Origin: Spirosoma validum
GTDB taxonomy: Bacteria; Bacteroidota; Bacteroidia; Cytophagales; Spirosomataceae
Length of the DNA: 64,000 nt
Assembly (NCBI RefSeq): GCF_014699035.1
Contig: NZ_JACXAA010000011.1
Span: 223,501-287,500 of the forward strand
Direction of reading: 5' to 3'
This document shows, piece by piece, positions 53,049 through 61,076 of the stretch; the first letter of the stretch is position 1; every line of letters begins with the position of its first letter. Both the position numbers and the translations under genes were made by a program. A model generated the notes under the pieces. That model ran no database searches. It had not been told where the DNA came from and was given only the letters and a program-made list of their open reading frames with translations.

Positions 53049-53122
53049 GGGCTTGTAACTCAGCTGGTTAGAGTAACTGACTCATAATCAGTAAGTCCTA
53101 GGTTCGAGCCCTAGCTGGCCCA
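53049..53122 (+). tRNA. tRNA with CAT anticodon (Met elongator, or Ile2 with lysidine)
   Basis: A 74-nt cloverleaf: acceptor GGGCTTG/CTGGCCC, D arm ACTC...GAGT, anticodon stem ACTGA/TCAGT with loop CTCATAA (anticodon CAT), T arm CTAGG-TTCGAGC-CCTAG. The acceptor stem has a U6-U67 mismatch and a U5-G68 wobble. No initiator-type unpaired 1-72 is seen, so it is not the initiator. Whether it is Met or Ile (CAT changed to lysidine-AT by TilS) cannot be settled here. CCA is not fully encoded (ACA follows). Confidence 0.92.
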
Positions 53123-53133
53123 CATTAATAATC

Positions 53134-53168
53134 AAGCACTTACGAAGAAATTTGTAAGTGCTTTTTTT
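53134..53168 (+). terminator. Terminator after the CAT tRNA
   Basis: AAGCACTTAC (53134-53143) pairs with GTAAGTGCTT (53154-53163), followed by T residues. Confidence 0.9.
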
Positions 53169-53282
53169 GTACAGCGAAACTACAGTATAACATGGTGGCT
53201 TTGCTACTACAAGGAAAAACCCCACCGTTACGGGCAGGGCTTCCAGGCAGACACGTAGTAGTCTGTTCGCTACGCAAGCTGA

Positions 53283-56200
53283 TTATTGCTGAAAATACTC
53301 GATCTTGTCCGCGTCGATATTGTTGTTGGTGCGGCTCTCCGAGCCTCCCACCAGCGTCGCACTGCAATTGATCATCCCCGTTGTATTACTCGCACTAAGC
53401 TGCCCCGTTAGGCCAAAACTTAGCTTATTGCCGCCTGTAACCGGTTGACTAGTGGTCAGAATGTAATAACTAGCATCGCTACTTAAATTCCAGCTCCCAT
53501 TCTGCACACTGCGTCCATTCACAGTGGTCAGGCTGCCGTTCAGGCTGAGGGTCAACTTGGCATCTTTGGTCACTTTAACCGTAATGAGTCCACTGCTGTT
53601 AACTCCGTTGTTCTCCACCACATCTACTACTACACTCATCGGAGAACTCCCGTACAGAAGATTAGGCCGGGCATAGAGTAGCACCGTCAAATCAGGATCA
53701 GTACCCACGGTAGTCGAGCTGGTGGCCGTACAACCATTAACATCGGTAACCTTAATCGAATAGGTGCCCGCACTCAGACTGCTGATCGAACTGGTGCCAT
53801 CACCCGTGGGCGTACCCGGTGTCCAGTCGTAGGTGTAGGCGGGTGTGCCCCCACTGACGGTGACCGAAGCGGTACCTGTACTGGCCCCTAGCTGGCCTAC
53901 ATTGGTACGAGCTGTAACCAACGAAAAAGCTGATGGCTGGCTGATGGTAAAGCTGGTGGTGGCGGTGAAGCCTGAGGAGCTAGCCGTCACGGTAACACTG
54001 TAGGCTCCGGCTGTTAGACCAGTGACAGCGGATGTGGTCTGAGCCAGCGTCGTGTTGGTGGTGAAATTACGCCAGATATAGCTAAAAGGGGCTGATTCTC
54101 CTGATGCGGTAACGTTGGCCGTTCCATTGGCTCCCCCGTTACAACTGACATTAGACTGGGCTGTAATGCTGGCCGTCAGCTCATTGATGTTGGTGACGTT
54201 GATGGTGAACAATTTCTCAAAACTCTGAGCCGGGCTACCACTATCCGTTGTCCGAACCCGGATGGAGTAACTGCTTTTGGTTTCAAAATTTAACACCGCA
54301 TTGGTTCGCAATTGACTACCCACGATCTGAAAGGAAGCATTATCCGTTGATCCGGTGCCCGTGACCAGCGAATAGCTAAACGATTGCCCCGCATCTGCAT
54401 CGGTGCTACTAAAGCTGCCGATGACGCTACCAGTGGGTTGATTTTCAGATATGGAGCTATTGCTCAACGTAATATTGGTGGGTGGATTGTTAACCGCACC
54501 CGTCACCTGAATTAGATCAAACGCAAAATCGGATCGACTATCATCATTCGATAGTTCCAGCTTGAAATCAACCACATTGCCGCTGACAGCTGCAGGTAGC
54601 GCAAAGTCAAAGTTGGTCAGCGTTGGTGTCACGACCGGACCCGTTGGTATACCGCTCAGATTGGTCAAGTCCGTGTCTTGGCGCAAGTCGCCGTTTCCAT
54701 TAATAACAGTTGTATTTCCCCGGAATGAACCAAACAGCACCCAGCTCCCGCTACTACCACCCAGCCGGTAATACAGTCGAAAGTAATGCTTGGTTTGCCA
54801 GATAGCTCCTGCGCTGGCCGGACTGGCTCCCAGCCGGATTTGAAAATGCATATTGCCATAGTTGGTGGCATCTACGGGCTGGGTTATGAGGAAGCCACTT
54901 TTTACCGTACTTGGATTAAAGGGACTTAACGTATTCTCCCCGAAAAAGTAATACCCGTTACTGATGTTACTGAACGTAGTATTGGCTGCATTCACATCCC
55001 TGGGATTAGCATTAGTGCGCTCATAACCGATACCATCGTTGAGATAAAAATGATTCGTACCGTAGCGAGTCCCTTCCCCATCGGTTGTGAAATCCTCGGT
55101 GAAGGGCAGACTCGCCGGGCCACTGAGAGATGAAATTACTTCGATCAGACGTGTTTGAGCTGAACTACTGGCGGTTCCATCGAGCACACTAAAATCCACG
55201 GCTCGGGTACCCGCCGTAGCATCAGCGGCATTGCTGTTGCGGTAGGTCACGCTTCGCAGAGCGCTTGTGTAGGCTGCCGGAGAGGCCGTTCCCGTTAAGG
55301 ATAATAGGCCCGTGCTGGCATTGTAAGTGCCGGTAATCCCATTGGCAGCGGTGAAGGCCAGTACATCCTGTCCGATGACGAAGCCACTACTAATTGCTAC
55401 TTTCGCCCCCGACAGCGTAGATCCAGAGGGGTTGCTGGCCGTTACGGTGTTGGTGATTTGAGTAGCGGCTGCCCCTTCTGCATACCGAAGTGTTGTTGAT
55501 TCGATACCCGTCAGGGTTGGTGGGGGAACATTACTGAGTATACCCGTTACGCGGATGTTGTCAAAAGCTAATTCGATGCTCGTACCGCCCCGGGCCTCCA
55601 CTACTACCCGAACCAGCAGTGAGTTACCTGTCACCGGAATCGCAAACGTAAAATCCTGAAATGTCTGAGTGAGCGCGGGTGAGGGCGTACTGGCAGTCCG
55701 GTCATCGCTGGCCGAACCATCCAGGTTGACATCCAAACGCCAGTCACCGGATTGACCTACGCCGTAAAATTCATCTCCCATGAACTGACCGATGGTCGTC
55801 CAACTGGCCGCGTTATTAAAGGAGTAATCGATCCGAATGACATCCGTCTTGCGAACGCCTTTTGTACCCGCTCCTGTCCAGGGGGCTCCGCGGGGGGAAG
55901 CCAGTGCTACTATAACCTTTAACGTATTGTAATTCGTGCTATTGACCGTTTTAAGCGTTACGTATCCTGGCGGGCGTCTATCTCCTGAGGGAACAGATGA
56001 CGTACCACAGACCGCTTCGGAGGCCCAGAAGCCGGTTCCCTGTAAATTGCCTAAGGTGATCAGGTTGGTAGCGGTACCGAAGGAATAGGAATTACTGGCA
56101 TAGGGATTTTGAAAGGGATTGGTTGTGCCCCGCACAAAGTACTGGATAAGGCCGTTGCCATTAGTCGGGTCAGCAGAGCCTAGCGGGCGCAAATCGAAGG

Positions 56201-56324
56201 TGTTACTGGTGTAGCGGCTCCCCTCACCATCGGTATCAAATGTTTCCTGCACCAGGGTGGTAGTCTGAGCCCAGGATCTTAAGAATGTTAATAGCAGGAT
56301 GACTAGTAAAAATCTGTGTTTCAT
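53283..56324 (-). CDS. Large secreted repeat protein (cadherin and SprB-type repeats)
   Basis: 1013 aa. Signal peptide MKHRFLLVILLLTFLRSWAQ. Two related segments (about 23-260 and 405-610) both begin with a TFDTDGEGSRY-like motif and end with F(D)xIxVTG, an internal duplication of a lectin-like jelly-roll domain. A cadherin-like repeat follows (about 614-715, NITLSNSSISENQPTG), then two SprB-type repeats (about 718-795 and 800-875, SCNGGANGTANVTASG and GTYSIKVTDVNGC). The last 135 residues form a further beta domain. No standard type IX sorting domain is seen at the end, so the export route is uncertain. Likely an adhesin. Confidence 0.88.
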   Translation of the reverse strand: MKHRFLLVILLLTFLRSWAQTTTLVQETFDTDGEGSRYTSNTFDLRPLGSADPTNGNGLIQYFVRGTTNPFQNPYASNSYSFGTATNLITLGNLQGTGFWASEAVCGTSSVPSGDRRPPGYVTLKTVNSTNYNTLKVIVALASPRGAPWTGAGTKGVRKTDVIRIDYSFNNAASWTTIGQFMGDEFYGVGQSGDWRLDVNLDGSASDDRTASTPSPALTQTFQDFTFAIPVTGNSLLVRVVVEARGGTSIELAFDNIRVTGILSNVPPPTLTGIESTTLRYAEGAAATQITNTVTASNPSGSTLSGAKVAISSGFVIGQDVLAFTAANGITGTYNASTGLLSLTGTASPAAYTSALRSVTYRNSNAADATAGTRAVDFSVLDGTASSSAQTRLIEVISSLSGPASLPFTEDFTTDGEGTRYGTNHFYLNDGIGYERTNANPRDVNAANTTFSNISNGYYFFGENTLSPFNPSTVKSGFLITQPVDATNYGNMHFQIRLGASPASAGAIWQTKHYFRLYYRLGGSSGSWVLFGSFRGNTTVINGNGDLRQDTDLTNLSGIPTGPVVTPTLTNFDFALPAAVSGNVVDFKLELSNDDSRSDFAFDLIQVTGAVNNPPTNITLSNSSISENQPTGSVIGSFSSTDADAGQSFSYSLVTGTGSTDNASFQIVGSQLRTNAVLNFETKSSYSIRVRTTDSGSPAQSFEKLFTINVTNINELTASITAQSNVSCNGGANGTANVTASGESAPFSYIWRNFTTNTTLAQTTSAVTGLTAGAYSVTVTASSSGFTATTSFTISQPSAFSLVTARTNVGQLGASTGTASVTVSGGTPAYTYDWTPGTPTGDGTSSISSLSAGTYSIKVTDVNGCTATSSTTVGTDPDLTVLLYARPNLLYGSSPMSVVVDVVENNGVNSSGLITVKVTKDAKLTLSLNGSLTTVNGRSVQNGSWNLSSDASYYILTTSQPVTGGNKLSFGLTGQLSASNTTGMINCSATLVGGSESRTNNNIDADKIEYFQQ

Positions 56325-56560
56325 AAACTTAATAAAAAGAGGAAGTAAGAAATCAATGAATAATTAGCACTAACAGGTTTTATTTTACTATAACCTAGTG
56401 CTCTATAAAGGTACTTGCAGAGAAGCTACAAATCATAAACAAGTAGAAAAATATGTATATAAAGTAGTTTAATATGTATAACAGTGACAAATTTTTGTTA
56501 CTGTTTCTTGTTTATAATGTTTTTATTTATACTAACTGGTGCGTTTCGGTTGATAAGCTA
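56325..56560. other. A/T-rich gap upstream of the large repeat protein
   Basis: Very low-GC sequence; no gene or consensus promoter box recognised. It presumably holds the promoter of the repeat-protein gene. Confidence 0.5.
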
Positions 56561-56590
56561 AAATAAAACCTCGGTTTTTTGGCCGAGGTT
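56561..56590 (-). terminator. Probable terminator downstream of the Gfo/Idh and cupin-remnant region
   Basis: AACCTCGG (56567-56574) pairs with CCGAGGTT (56583-56590). On the minus strand it is followed by TTTTATTTTA. It would end a transcript coming from the oxidoreductase gene. Confidence 0.7.
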
Positions 56591-56754
56591 ATTGGAAGTT
56601 ACTTGCTCTCAATTAGTTTGCTAATTCGCTACATATCTATATTCAGCAAGAAGCCGACCCTTGAGCTATGTCATCCTATAACAAGTTTTGCAACGAAGAT
56701 CAGGATTGATCGGACACAGATTAACGTGTTTGAGACTTTTAAAAACCAACCCCT

Positions 56755-56880
56755 TCATCCCGAATTTTTGTCACGTTTCACGTACCGGAACAGGATTTTG
56801 TTTCATCTTGTCAGTACCTGTTTACGCAAACCACAGCGGAATTCCTGCGCATCGACGTCAGCCCAGCCGGTGGTATTCAT
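56755..56880 (-). pseudogene. Remnant of a cupin-domain gene (N-terminal fragment with in-frame stop)
   Basis: From ATG 56880 the frame reads MNTTGWADVDAQEF, CGLRKQVLTR, then TGA at 56805-56803, then continues in the same frame NKILFRYVKRDKNSG to a second stop at 56757-56755. The order W-x(n)-QEF-x-x-GLRKQVLT-x-x-NKILFRYV matches the first strands of small single-domain cupins (usual form pGv.RQvltGdkvml.r..). The rest of the cupin, with its metal His, is missing. It lies 36 bp after the Gfo/Idh stop on the same strand. Recognition is by eye. Confidence 0.5.
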
Positions 56881-56915
56881 CCCATTCAAGTCAATACGTA
56901 GTACATCAGACAACC

Positions 56916-58223
56916 TTACGTCGGATATTGCCACTCGCCCCGATAAGCGCGGCTCAGGAGTTTATTCGCTTCTGGATCATTCAGAATCTGACTGCCGTCC
57001 CAATCAACGCTACGTCCGAGTTTCATAGACAACATGCCCAGCAAGGCCATATTCGTTGATCGATGGCCAATTTCGATATCGGAAATAGGTGGTTTATTCG
57101 TCTTGATACTATCGAGGAAATTGGCCCAGAGTTGGGCGATGTTCTGGTCGTCAGGCTTGTTAAGCTGCGCGTCCTGATGAATCGTAGGCTTTTTCGGATC
57201 GGATGGATAGAATGTCCAGCCGTCGAGCCAGCCCATATGAAAGGTGCCTTCGGTCCCGTAAAAATAAACGCCCACGGCCTGTTGCGGATGCGTTTTCTCG
57301 GCGGTGTTACCGGCAAAAGCACGTTGTTCCCATATCGCCGTAAAACCTTCAAACTCATACGTAGCAACCTGATGATCTGGCGCATCCGTACTATCCTTCC
57401 GTATCGGCCGTCCACCCGTAGAGTAAATCTTACGCGGGTGTTTCTCGTCCGTCCACCATAAAATCTGATCCAGCCAGTGAATTCCCCAGTCACCGAGCGT
57501 ACCGTTGGCGTAGTCCAGGAAGTTACGCCAGCCTCGGGGGTGCATAGCCGGGTTATAGGCACGTAGCGGAGCCGGTCCGCACCACATGTTCCAGTCCATT
57601 TCTTTGGGAGCTTCGCCATCAGGCGTAGGCTGGCCAGCACCACCGCCATAATACACAAACGCCCGCGCCATGCCAATTTTGCCCGCTTTCCCGGATTTCA
57701 AGAAGTCCATCCCCGATACGTTGTGGGGAGATACGCGTCGGTGCGTCCCAACCTGACAGATACGTCCGGTTTGCCGGGCAGTTTTTACCATCGCCTTCCC
57801 TTCGTTGATAGTATGACTGATGGGTTTTTCCACGTAGACATGTGCTCCCGCCTGCATGGCTGCAATGGCAATGAGCGGGTGCCAATGGTCGGGCGTAGCA
57901 ACGATAACAATTTGCGGCTTTTCGGTGGACAGCATCTCGCGATAGTCGCGGTAGAGTTTAGGCCTATCCGAGGTCAGTTTAGTCAGTTCATCGCTGGTTT
58001 TTTGCAACTGACGGGTGTCAACGTCGCACAGGGCTACTATTTTTGATTCACCGGCCTGTACAGCGCACCGCAGAATATTGGTTCCCCACCAACCTGATCC
58101 AACTAAAGCGGTGCGATATTTCTGCGTCGGTTGACGCGTAATAAAAGCCCGTACCTGAACTGGGTCAGTGATAAGAGTGGCTCCGGCCAGAGCAGATGTC
58201 TTTAAAAAATCAGAACGATTCAT
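56916..58223 (-). CDS. Gfo/Idh/MocA family oxidoreductase, exported
   Basis: 435 aa. The N-terminus MNRSDFLKTSALAGATLITDP is a signal of the kind found on Tat-exported Gfo/Idh proteins (basic start, hydrophobic Ala-rich part), though the twin arginine is reduced to NRSDFLK. The Rossmann domain covers about 35-160 (ALVGSGWWGTN, cofactor Asp in ALCDVD, VYVEKPISHTINEGK); the C-terminal alpha/beta domain carries GDWGIHWLDQILWW. Members are NAD(P)-dependent sugar dehydrogenases or glycosidases. The substrate is unknown. A cupin remnant lies right behind it. Confidence 0.9.
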   Translation of the reverse strand: MNRSDFLKTSALAGATLITDPVQVRAFITRQPTQKYRTALVGSGWWGTNILRCAVQAGESKIVALCDVDTRQLQKTSDELTKLTSDRPKLYRDYREMLSTEKPQIVIVATPDHWHPLIAIAAMQAGAHVYVEKPISHTINEGKAMVKTARQTGRICQVGTHRRVSPHNVSGMDFLKSGKAGKIGMARAFVYYGGGAGQPTPDGEAPKEMDWNMWCGPAPLRAYNPAMHPRGWRNFLDYANGTLGDWGIHWLDQILWWTDEKHPRKIYSTGGRPIRKDSTDAPDHQVATYEFEGFTAIWEQRAFAGNTAEKTHPQQAVGVYFYGTEGTFHMGWLDGWTFYPSDPKKPTIHQDAQLNKPDDQNIAQLWANFLDSIKTNKPPISDIEIGHRSTNMALLGMLSMKLGRSVDWDGSQILNDPEANKLLSRAYRGEWQYPT

Positions 58224-58312
58224 CGGGTAACGAACGGTTTGCAGTTATGACGTTGAGAGGCCATTTCAGGGCCCTGTCTTTTAGCAAAGATGAATCCGTT
58301 TCTTTTTTACCG

Positions 58313-59089
58313 TCAGGTAGTCAAGTAGGCCAGCACGGGTTTACTGGCTAAGGCCTGTACCAGCAGGAACGTAACGTAGAGAACATAAAAAGCAGCCAAT
58401 AGAATCACCAGACGTGGTCGGCGGGCAACGTAGCAGCTAAATAAGGGAATTAACTGAAGAGCATGCATACCAAAGAAATGAGCTACCCGTAGATCGCCGT
58501 AGCGCGTACTCCAGTTAACGACGGGTAAACCAGGGCCACCATCCGGTTCTCCTACCGTATGGCTCAGCCGGATGGCCATCACAAATCCTTCAAACGCGAA
58601 GATGACAAACACCAGAATTCCTAATCGAATGCCCCACAGATACGTCAAATCAACTGGGCTGGGCGTATGCCTGAAAAATAAATAACCAATGTAGCCCGTC
58701 CAGACAGTCATTACGACGATAGCCAGTCCCATGACGTTGAAAAGCCGGGCGTCGACAAAAGACATAACATTAAAGTGTGATAATTTGCCCAGAGCCGCCT
58801 GCCCGGTGATAATTACTAACTCAATGATCATCGCAACGACAACCACCCAACTGTAGATACGTACTTTTCGGCGTTGCGGGAGCAGACCGGTATACCAGGC
58901 CATTGTCCAGCAGAAAATCCAAATGGATACAAAGAATTTGGTGGGCTTAATAAAGGCGTTAATGCCCAGCACCTGTTGCGTCGTTGACAGTGACAGGACC
59001 ACACAAACAAGTCCACCGATCAGTGAGATGAGCCCGAATCCGTACAAAACTGCATTGCGACTTTTGAGTGTTGATAAGAACGCATTCAT
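58313..59089 (-). CDS. Conserved membrane protein of unknown function
   Basis: 258 aa with seven predicted membrane spans (for example GFGLISLIGGLVCVVLSLS, SWVVVVAMIIELVIITGQAAL, LGILVFVIFAFEGFVMAIRL and RLVILLAAFYVLYVTFLLVQAL). A few polar residues lie inside spans (Glu in MIIELVIITGQ, Glu in FAFEGFVMAIRLSH, His in GMHALQLIPLFSCY). No family recognised. The gene lies 22 bp behind the ABA4-like gene on the same strand, so the two are probably co-transcribed and may act together. Confidence 0.8.
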   Translation of the reverse strand: MNAFLSTLKSRNAVLYGFGLISLIGGLVCVVLSLSTTQQVLGINAFIKPTKFFVSIWIFCWTMAWYTGLLPQRRKVRIYSWVVVVAMIIELVIITGQAALGKLSHFNVMSFVDARLFNVMGLAIVVMTVWTGYIGYLFFRHTPSPVDLTYLWGIRLGILVFVIFAFEGFVMAIRLSHTVGEPDGGPGLPVVNWSTRYGDLRVAHFFGMHALQLIPLFSCYVARRPRLVILLAAFYVLYVTFLLVQALASKPVLAYLTT

Positions 59090-59111
59090 AGTCGTAGGAT
59101 TCTCAAATCAG

Positions 59112-59543
59112 CTAAGCGGACAGGTTTCGAGTACGTACCACACGAATCATCCAGTACAATAGCAAACCGACTGGCCCCAGCATAAAGCAAAAAAACAGCG
59201 GTAGCACAATCAACCAATGGGGAATGGCCTTTTCCTGCGAATCGCGTAAAACAAACGTACCGGCCACCAGATCGAAGGCGAGGTAGTGCACCCAACCGGC
59301 CAGCATAACGCCATCACCTCCGTTCGCGAATAAATTCTTCACGCCGGGCAGCGAACCAAATGATGCGAAATCGACAGGGCCTCCGCTAAACAAATAAATG
59401 CTGTAAACCACACCGAGGCCCGCTGGAATCAGATACGAGTTTATCAACCATTTGGTAGCAGACCAGCGCGGGGCAAAAATCATCAACAACCACTGCGGTA
59501 GTACGAACAGATTCGCCAGGTTAAAAACAGCTTCAGGAGTCAT
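59112..59543 (-). CDS. ABA4-like family membrane protein
   Basis: 143 aa with four membrane spans. It matches the ABA4-like (DUF4281) pattern: NLANLFVLPQWLLMIFAPRW at the start, SYLIPAGLGVVYSIYLF, GWVHYLAFDLVAGTFVLRDSQ in the middle, and the end GPVGLLLYWMIR. In plants ABA4 is required for neoxanthin formation from violaxanthin. The bacterial role is not known; since this organism has crtIB, a carotenoid role is possible. Same strand as the seven-span protein, 22 bp apart. Confidence 0.85.
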   Translation of the reverse strand: MTPEAVFNLANLFVLPQWLLMIFAPRWSATKWLINSYLIPAGLGVVYSIYLFSGGPVDFASFGSLPGVKNLFANGGDGVMLAGWVHYLAFDLVAGTFVLRDSQEKAIPHWLIVLPLFFCFMLGPVGLLLYWMIRVVRTRNLSA

Positions 59544-59560
59544 GGAGGAAGGATAGTTTA

Positions 59561-59670
59561 AGTAGCCGGGAAGAATTTAGACACAGAACCGTAAGGAACA
59601 CAAAGCAGTAAATAGGTCAATAGCAATCAATTATCTATTCTGTGATCCCTGTGGTTCTGTGTTCGCTACT
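59561..59670. repeat. Interrupted palindrome between the M19 and ABA4-like genes
   Basis: ACACAGAACC (59581-59590) pairs with GGTTCTGTGT (59653-59662), and an outer AGTAGC (59561-59566) pairs with GCTACT (59665-59670). The inner part (GGAACACA against TGTGATCC) pairs poorly. Words of the type ACACAGAACC recur in many bacterial genomes. Confidence 0.75.
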
Positions 59671-59674
59671 TCTA

Positions 59675-60883
59675 TCAATTGACAACCTTCGCCTGTCCTA
59701 ACACACGTAGCAGATTACCACCCCAGATTTTGGCAATGTCGGCTTCGGAGTATTTCCGGCGAACGAGTTCGGTGGTTAAATTTTCAATCTGACTGACATC
59801 TTCCAGCCCATTGACGCCCCCGCCCCCATCGAAATCAGAGCCAATGCCAACATGGTCGATACCCACTAGTTTAACAATATGATCGATGTGATCGGCAATG
59901 TCAGACAAACTGGCCCGCTCCGACGCATACACCTTTGACACCGAATCGCTCATGGCCGCAATTTTGGCCTCCATGTCAGGCGAAGGCACTTTACCCACCC
60001 GCGACATTCTGATTTTGGTTTTGGCTGCTCGGTGCGCATCAGATGGTTTTTTGAGATAGTCACTCACAAAATTCACCTGCACCACGCCCCCTTTAGCGGC
60101 AATAGCCCGAATCATGTCATCAGTCATGTTACGTGGAAAATCGCACAGAGCCCGGCAATTGGAATGCGACGCAATAACGGGCGCTTTCGATAAAGCGAGT
60201 GCATCATAGAACGTACTGTCGGCCACGTGCGATACGTCGATCATGATACCAAGCCGATTCATTTCGGGCACCACCTTCTTGCCAAACTCACTCAAGCCAC
60301 CGTACATGGGCCCATCCGGGTCCGTTGATGAATCGCCGATCAGGTTATTGGCGAAGTGCGTCAAGGTAATGTACCGACAGCCCAGATCATAATACGTCTT
60401 GAGCATCGCTATATCACTACCGATTGGGTAGCCGTTTTCCATACCGACAAAAACGGCCCGCTTCCCTGCTTTCTTTATCCGATAAGCGTCCTCGGGAGAC
60501 GTAGCCAGCTCGGCCAGATTGGGGTATTTTTTGAGTGCTTTATGAATCAGATCAAATTGGTTCAGGGCGTTTCGCTTCGCTTCGGCATGGCCAGAATCAG
60601 TGCGTGGGCCCTGCGACGTATATACGGCAAAAAACATAGCATCCATACTCCCTTGCTTCATCCTTGGGAAATCAATTTGAGAGCCATCCCGCTTGGTATC
60701 ATGGGCTGCACCAACATCAAAACCGGGCTTTTGCATCATAATAGGTGCATCAGCGTGCGTATCGAGCGTTAACACCTTTTGATGAATTTTATGCGCTTTT
60801 TTAGCAACCGGATCATCCCCGCCCGACAGGTGCGACAAAAATGAACTTAATCCAAGCAGAGCAGAAAAAAAATAAGGTAGCAT
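59675..60883 (-). CDS. M19 membrane dipeptidase (renal dipeptidase family)
   Basis: 402 aa. N-terminal signal-type segment (MLPYFFSALLGLSSFLSHLSGG). The dinuclear zinc site is complete: LDTHADAP (His and Asp), the bridging Glu in GMENGYPIG, SHSNCRALCDFPRN (His), and the final Asp in HVGIGSDFDGG. It cleaves dipeptides, and in relatives also D-residue dipeptides and beta-lactams, in the periplasm. First gene of a minus-strand run followed by the ABA4-like gene. It is divergent from menG. Confidence 0.94.
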   Translation of the reverse strand: MLPYFFSALLGLSSFLSHLSGGDDPVAKKAHKIHQKVLTLDTHADAPIMMQKPGFDVGAAHDTKRDGSQIDFPRMKQGSMDAMFFAVYTSQGPRTDSGHAEAKRNALNQFDLIHKALKKYPNLAELATSPEDAYRIKKAGKRAVFVGMENGYPIGSDIAMLKTYYDLGCRYITLTHFANNLIGDSSTDPDGPMYGGLSEFGKKVVPEMNRLGIMIDVSHVADSTFYDALALSKAPVIASHSNCRALCDFPRNMTDDMIRAIAAKGGVVQVNFVSDYLKKPSDAHRAAKTKIRMSRVGKVPSPDMEAKIAAMSDSVSKVYASERASLSDIADHIDHIVKLVGIDHVGIGSDFDGGGGVNGLEDVSQIENLTTELVRRKYSEADIAKIWGGNLLRVLGQAKVVN

Positions 60884-61006
60884 AGTTTCTCAGGTTGTAT
60901 AGAGTCGAATGACACGGCGTCGAAACTAAACTACGCATTGCCCACCGAAATGACAAACTTTCAACTCAACCCTGCCGTTATGGCGTTACCTTTACAATTA
61001 CAATAA

Positions 61007-61066
61007 AGACTGATAGACTGAGTGAATGAATAGCAGTATTGGTCCATTCACTCAGTCTATCAGTCT
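61007..61066. repeat. Perfect 22-bp palindrome of GAGTGAATG words upstream of menG
   Basis: Arms 61007-61028 and 61045-61066 are exact inverted copies (16-nt loop), with words AGACTGATAGACTGAGTG. It ends 10 bp before the menG ATG at 61077. Confidence 0.95.
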
Positions 61067-61076
61067 CTCATTTACT

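Noticed and set aside
53049..56400. Genomic island inserted at the CAT tRNA
   Set aside because: I looked for a repeat of the tRNA 3' end on the far side of the large repeat-protein gene and for an integrase; neither is seen.
56579..57028. Plus-strand open frame of 149 codons overlapping the Gfo/Idh gene
   Set aside because: It runs opposite to the 3' end of a clear oxidoreductase gene and through A/T-rich gap sequence; the residues look random and no family is visible.
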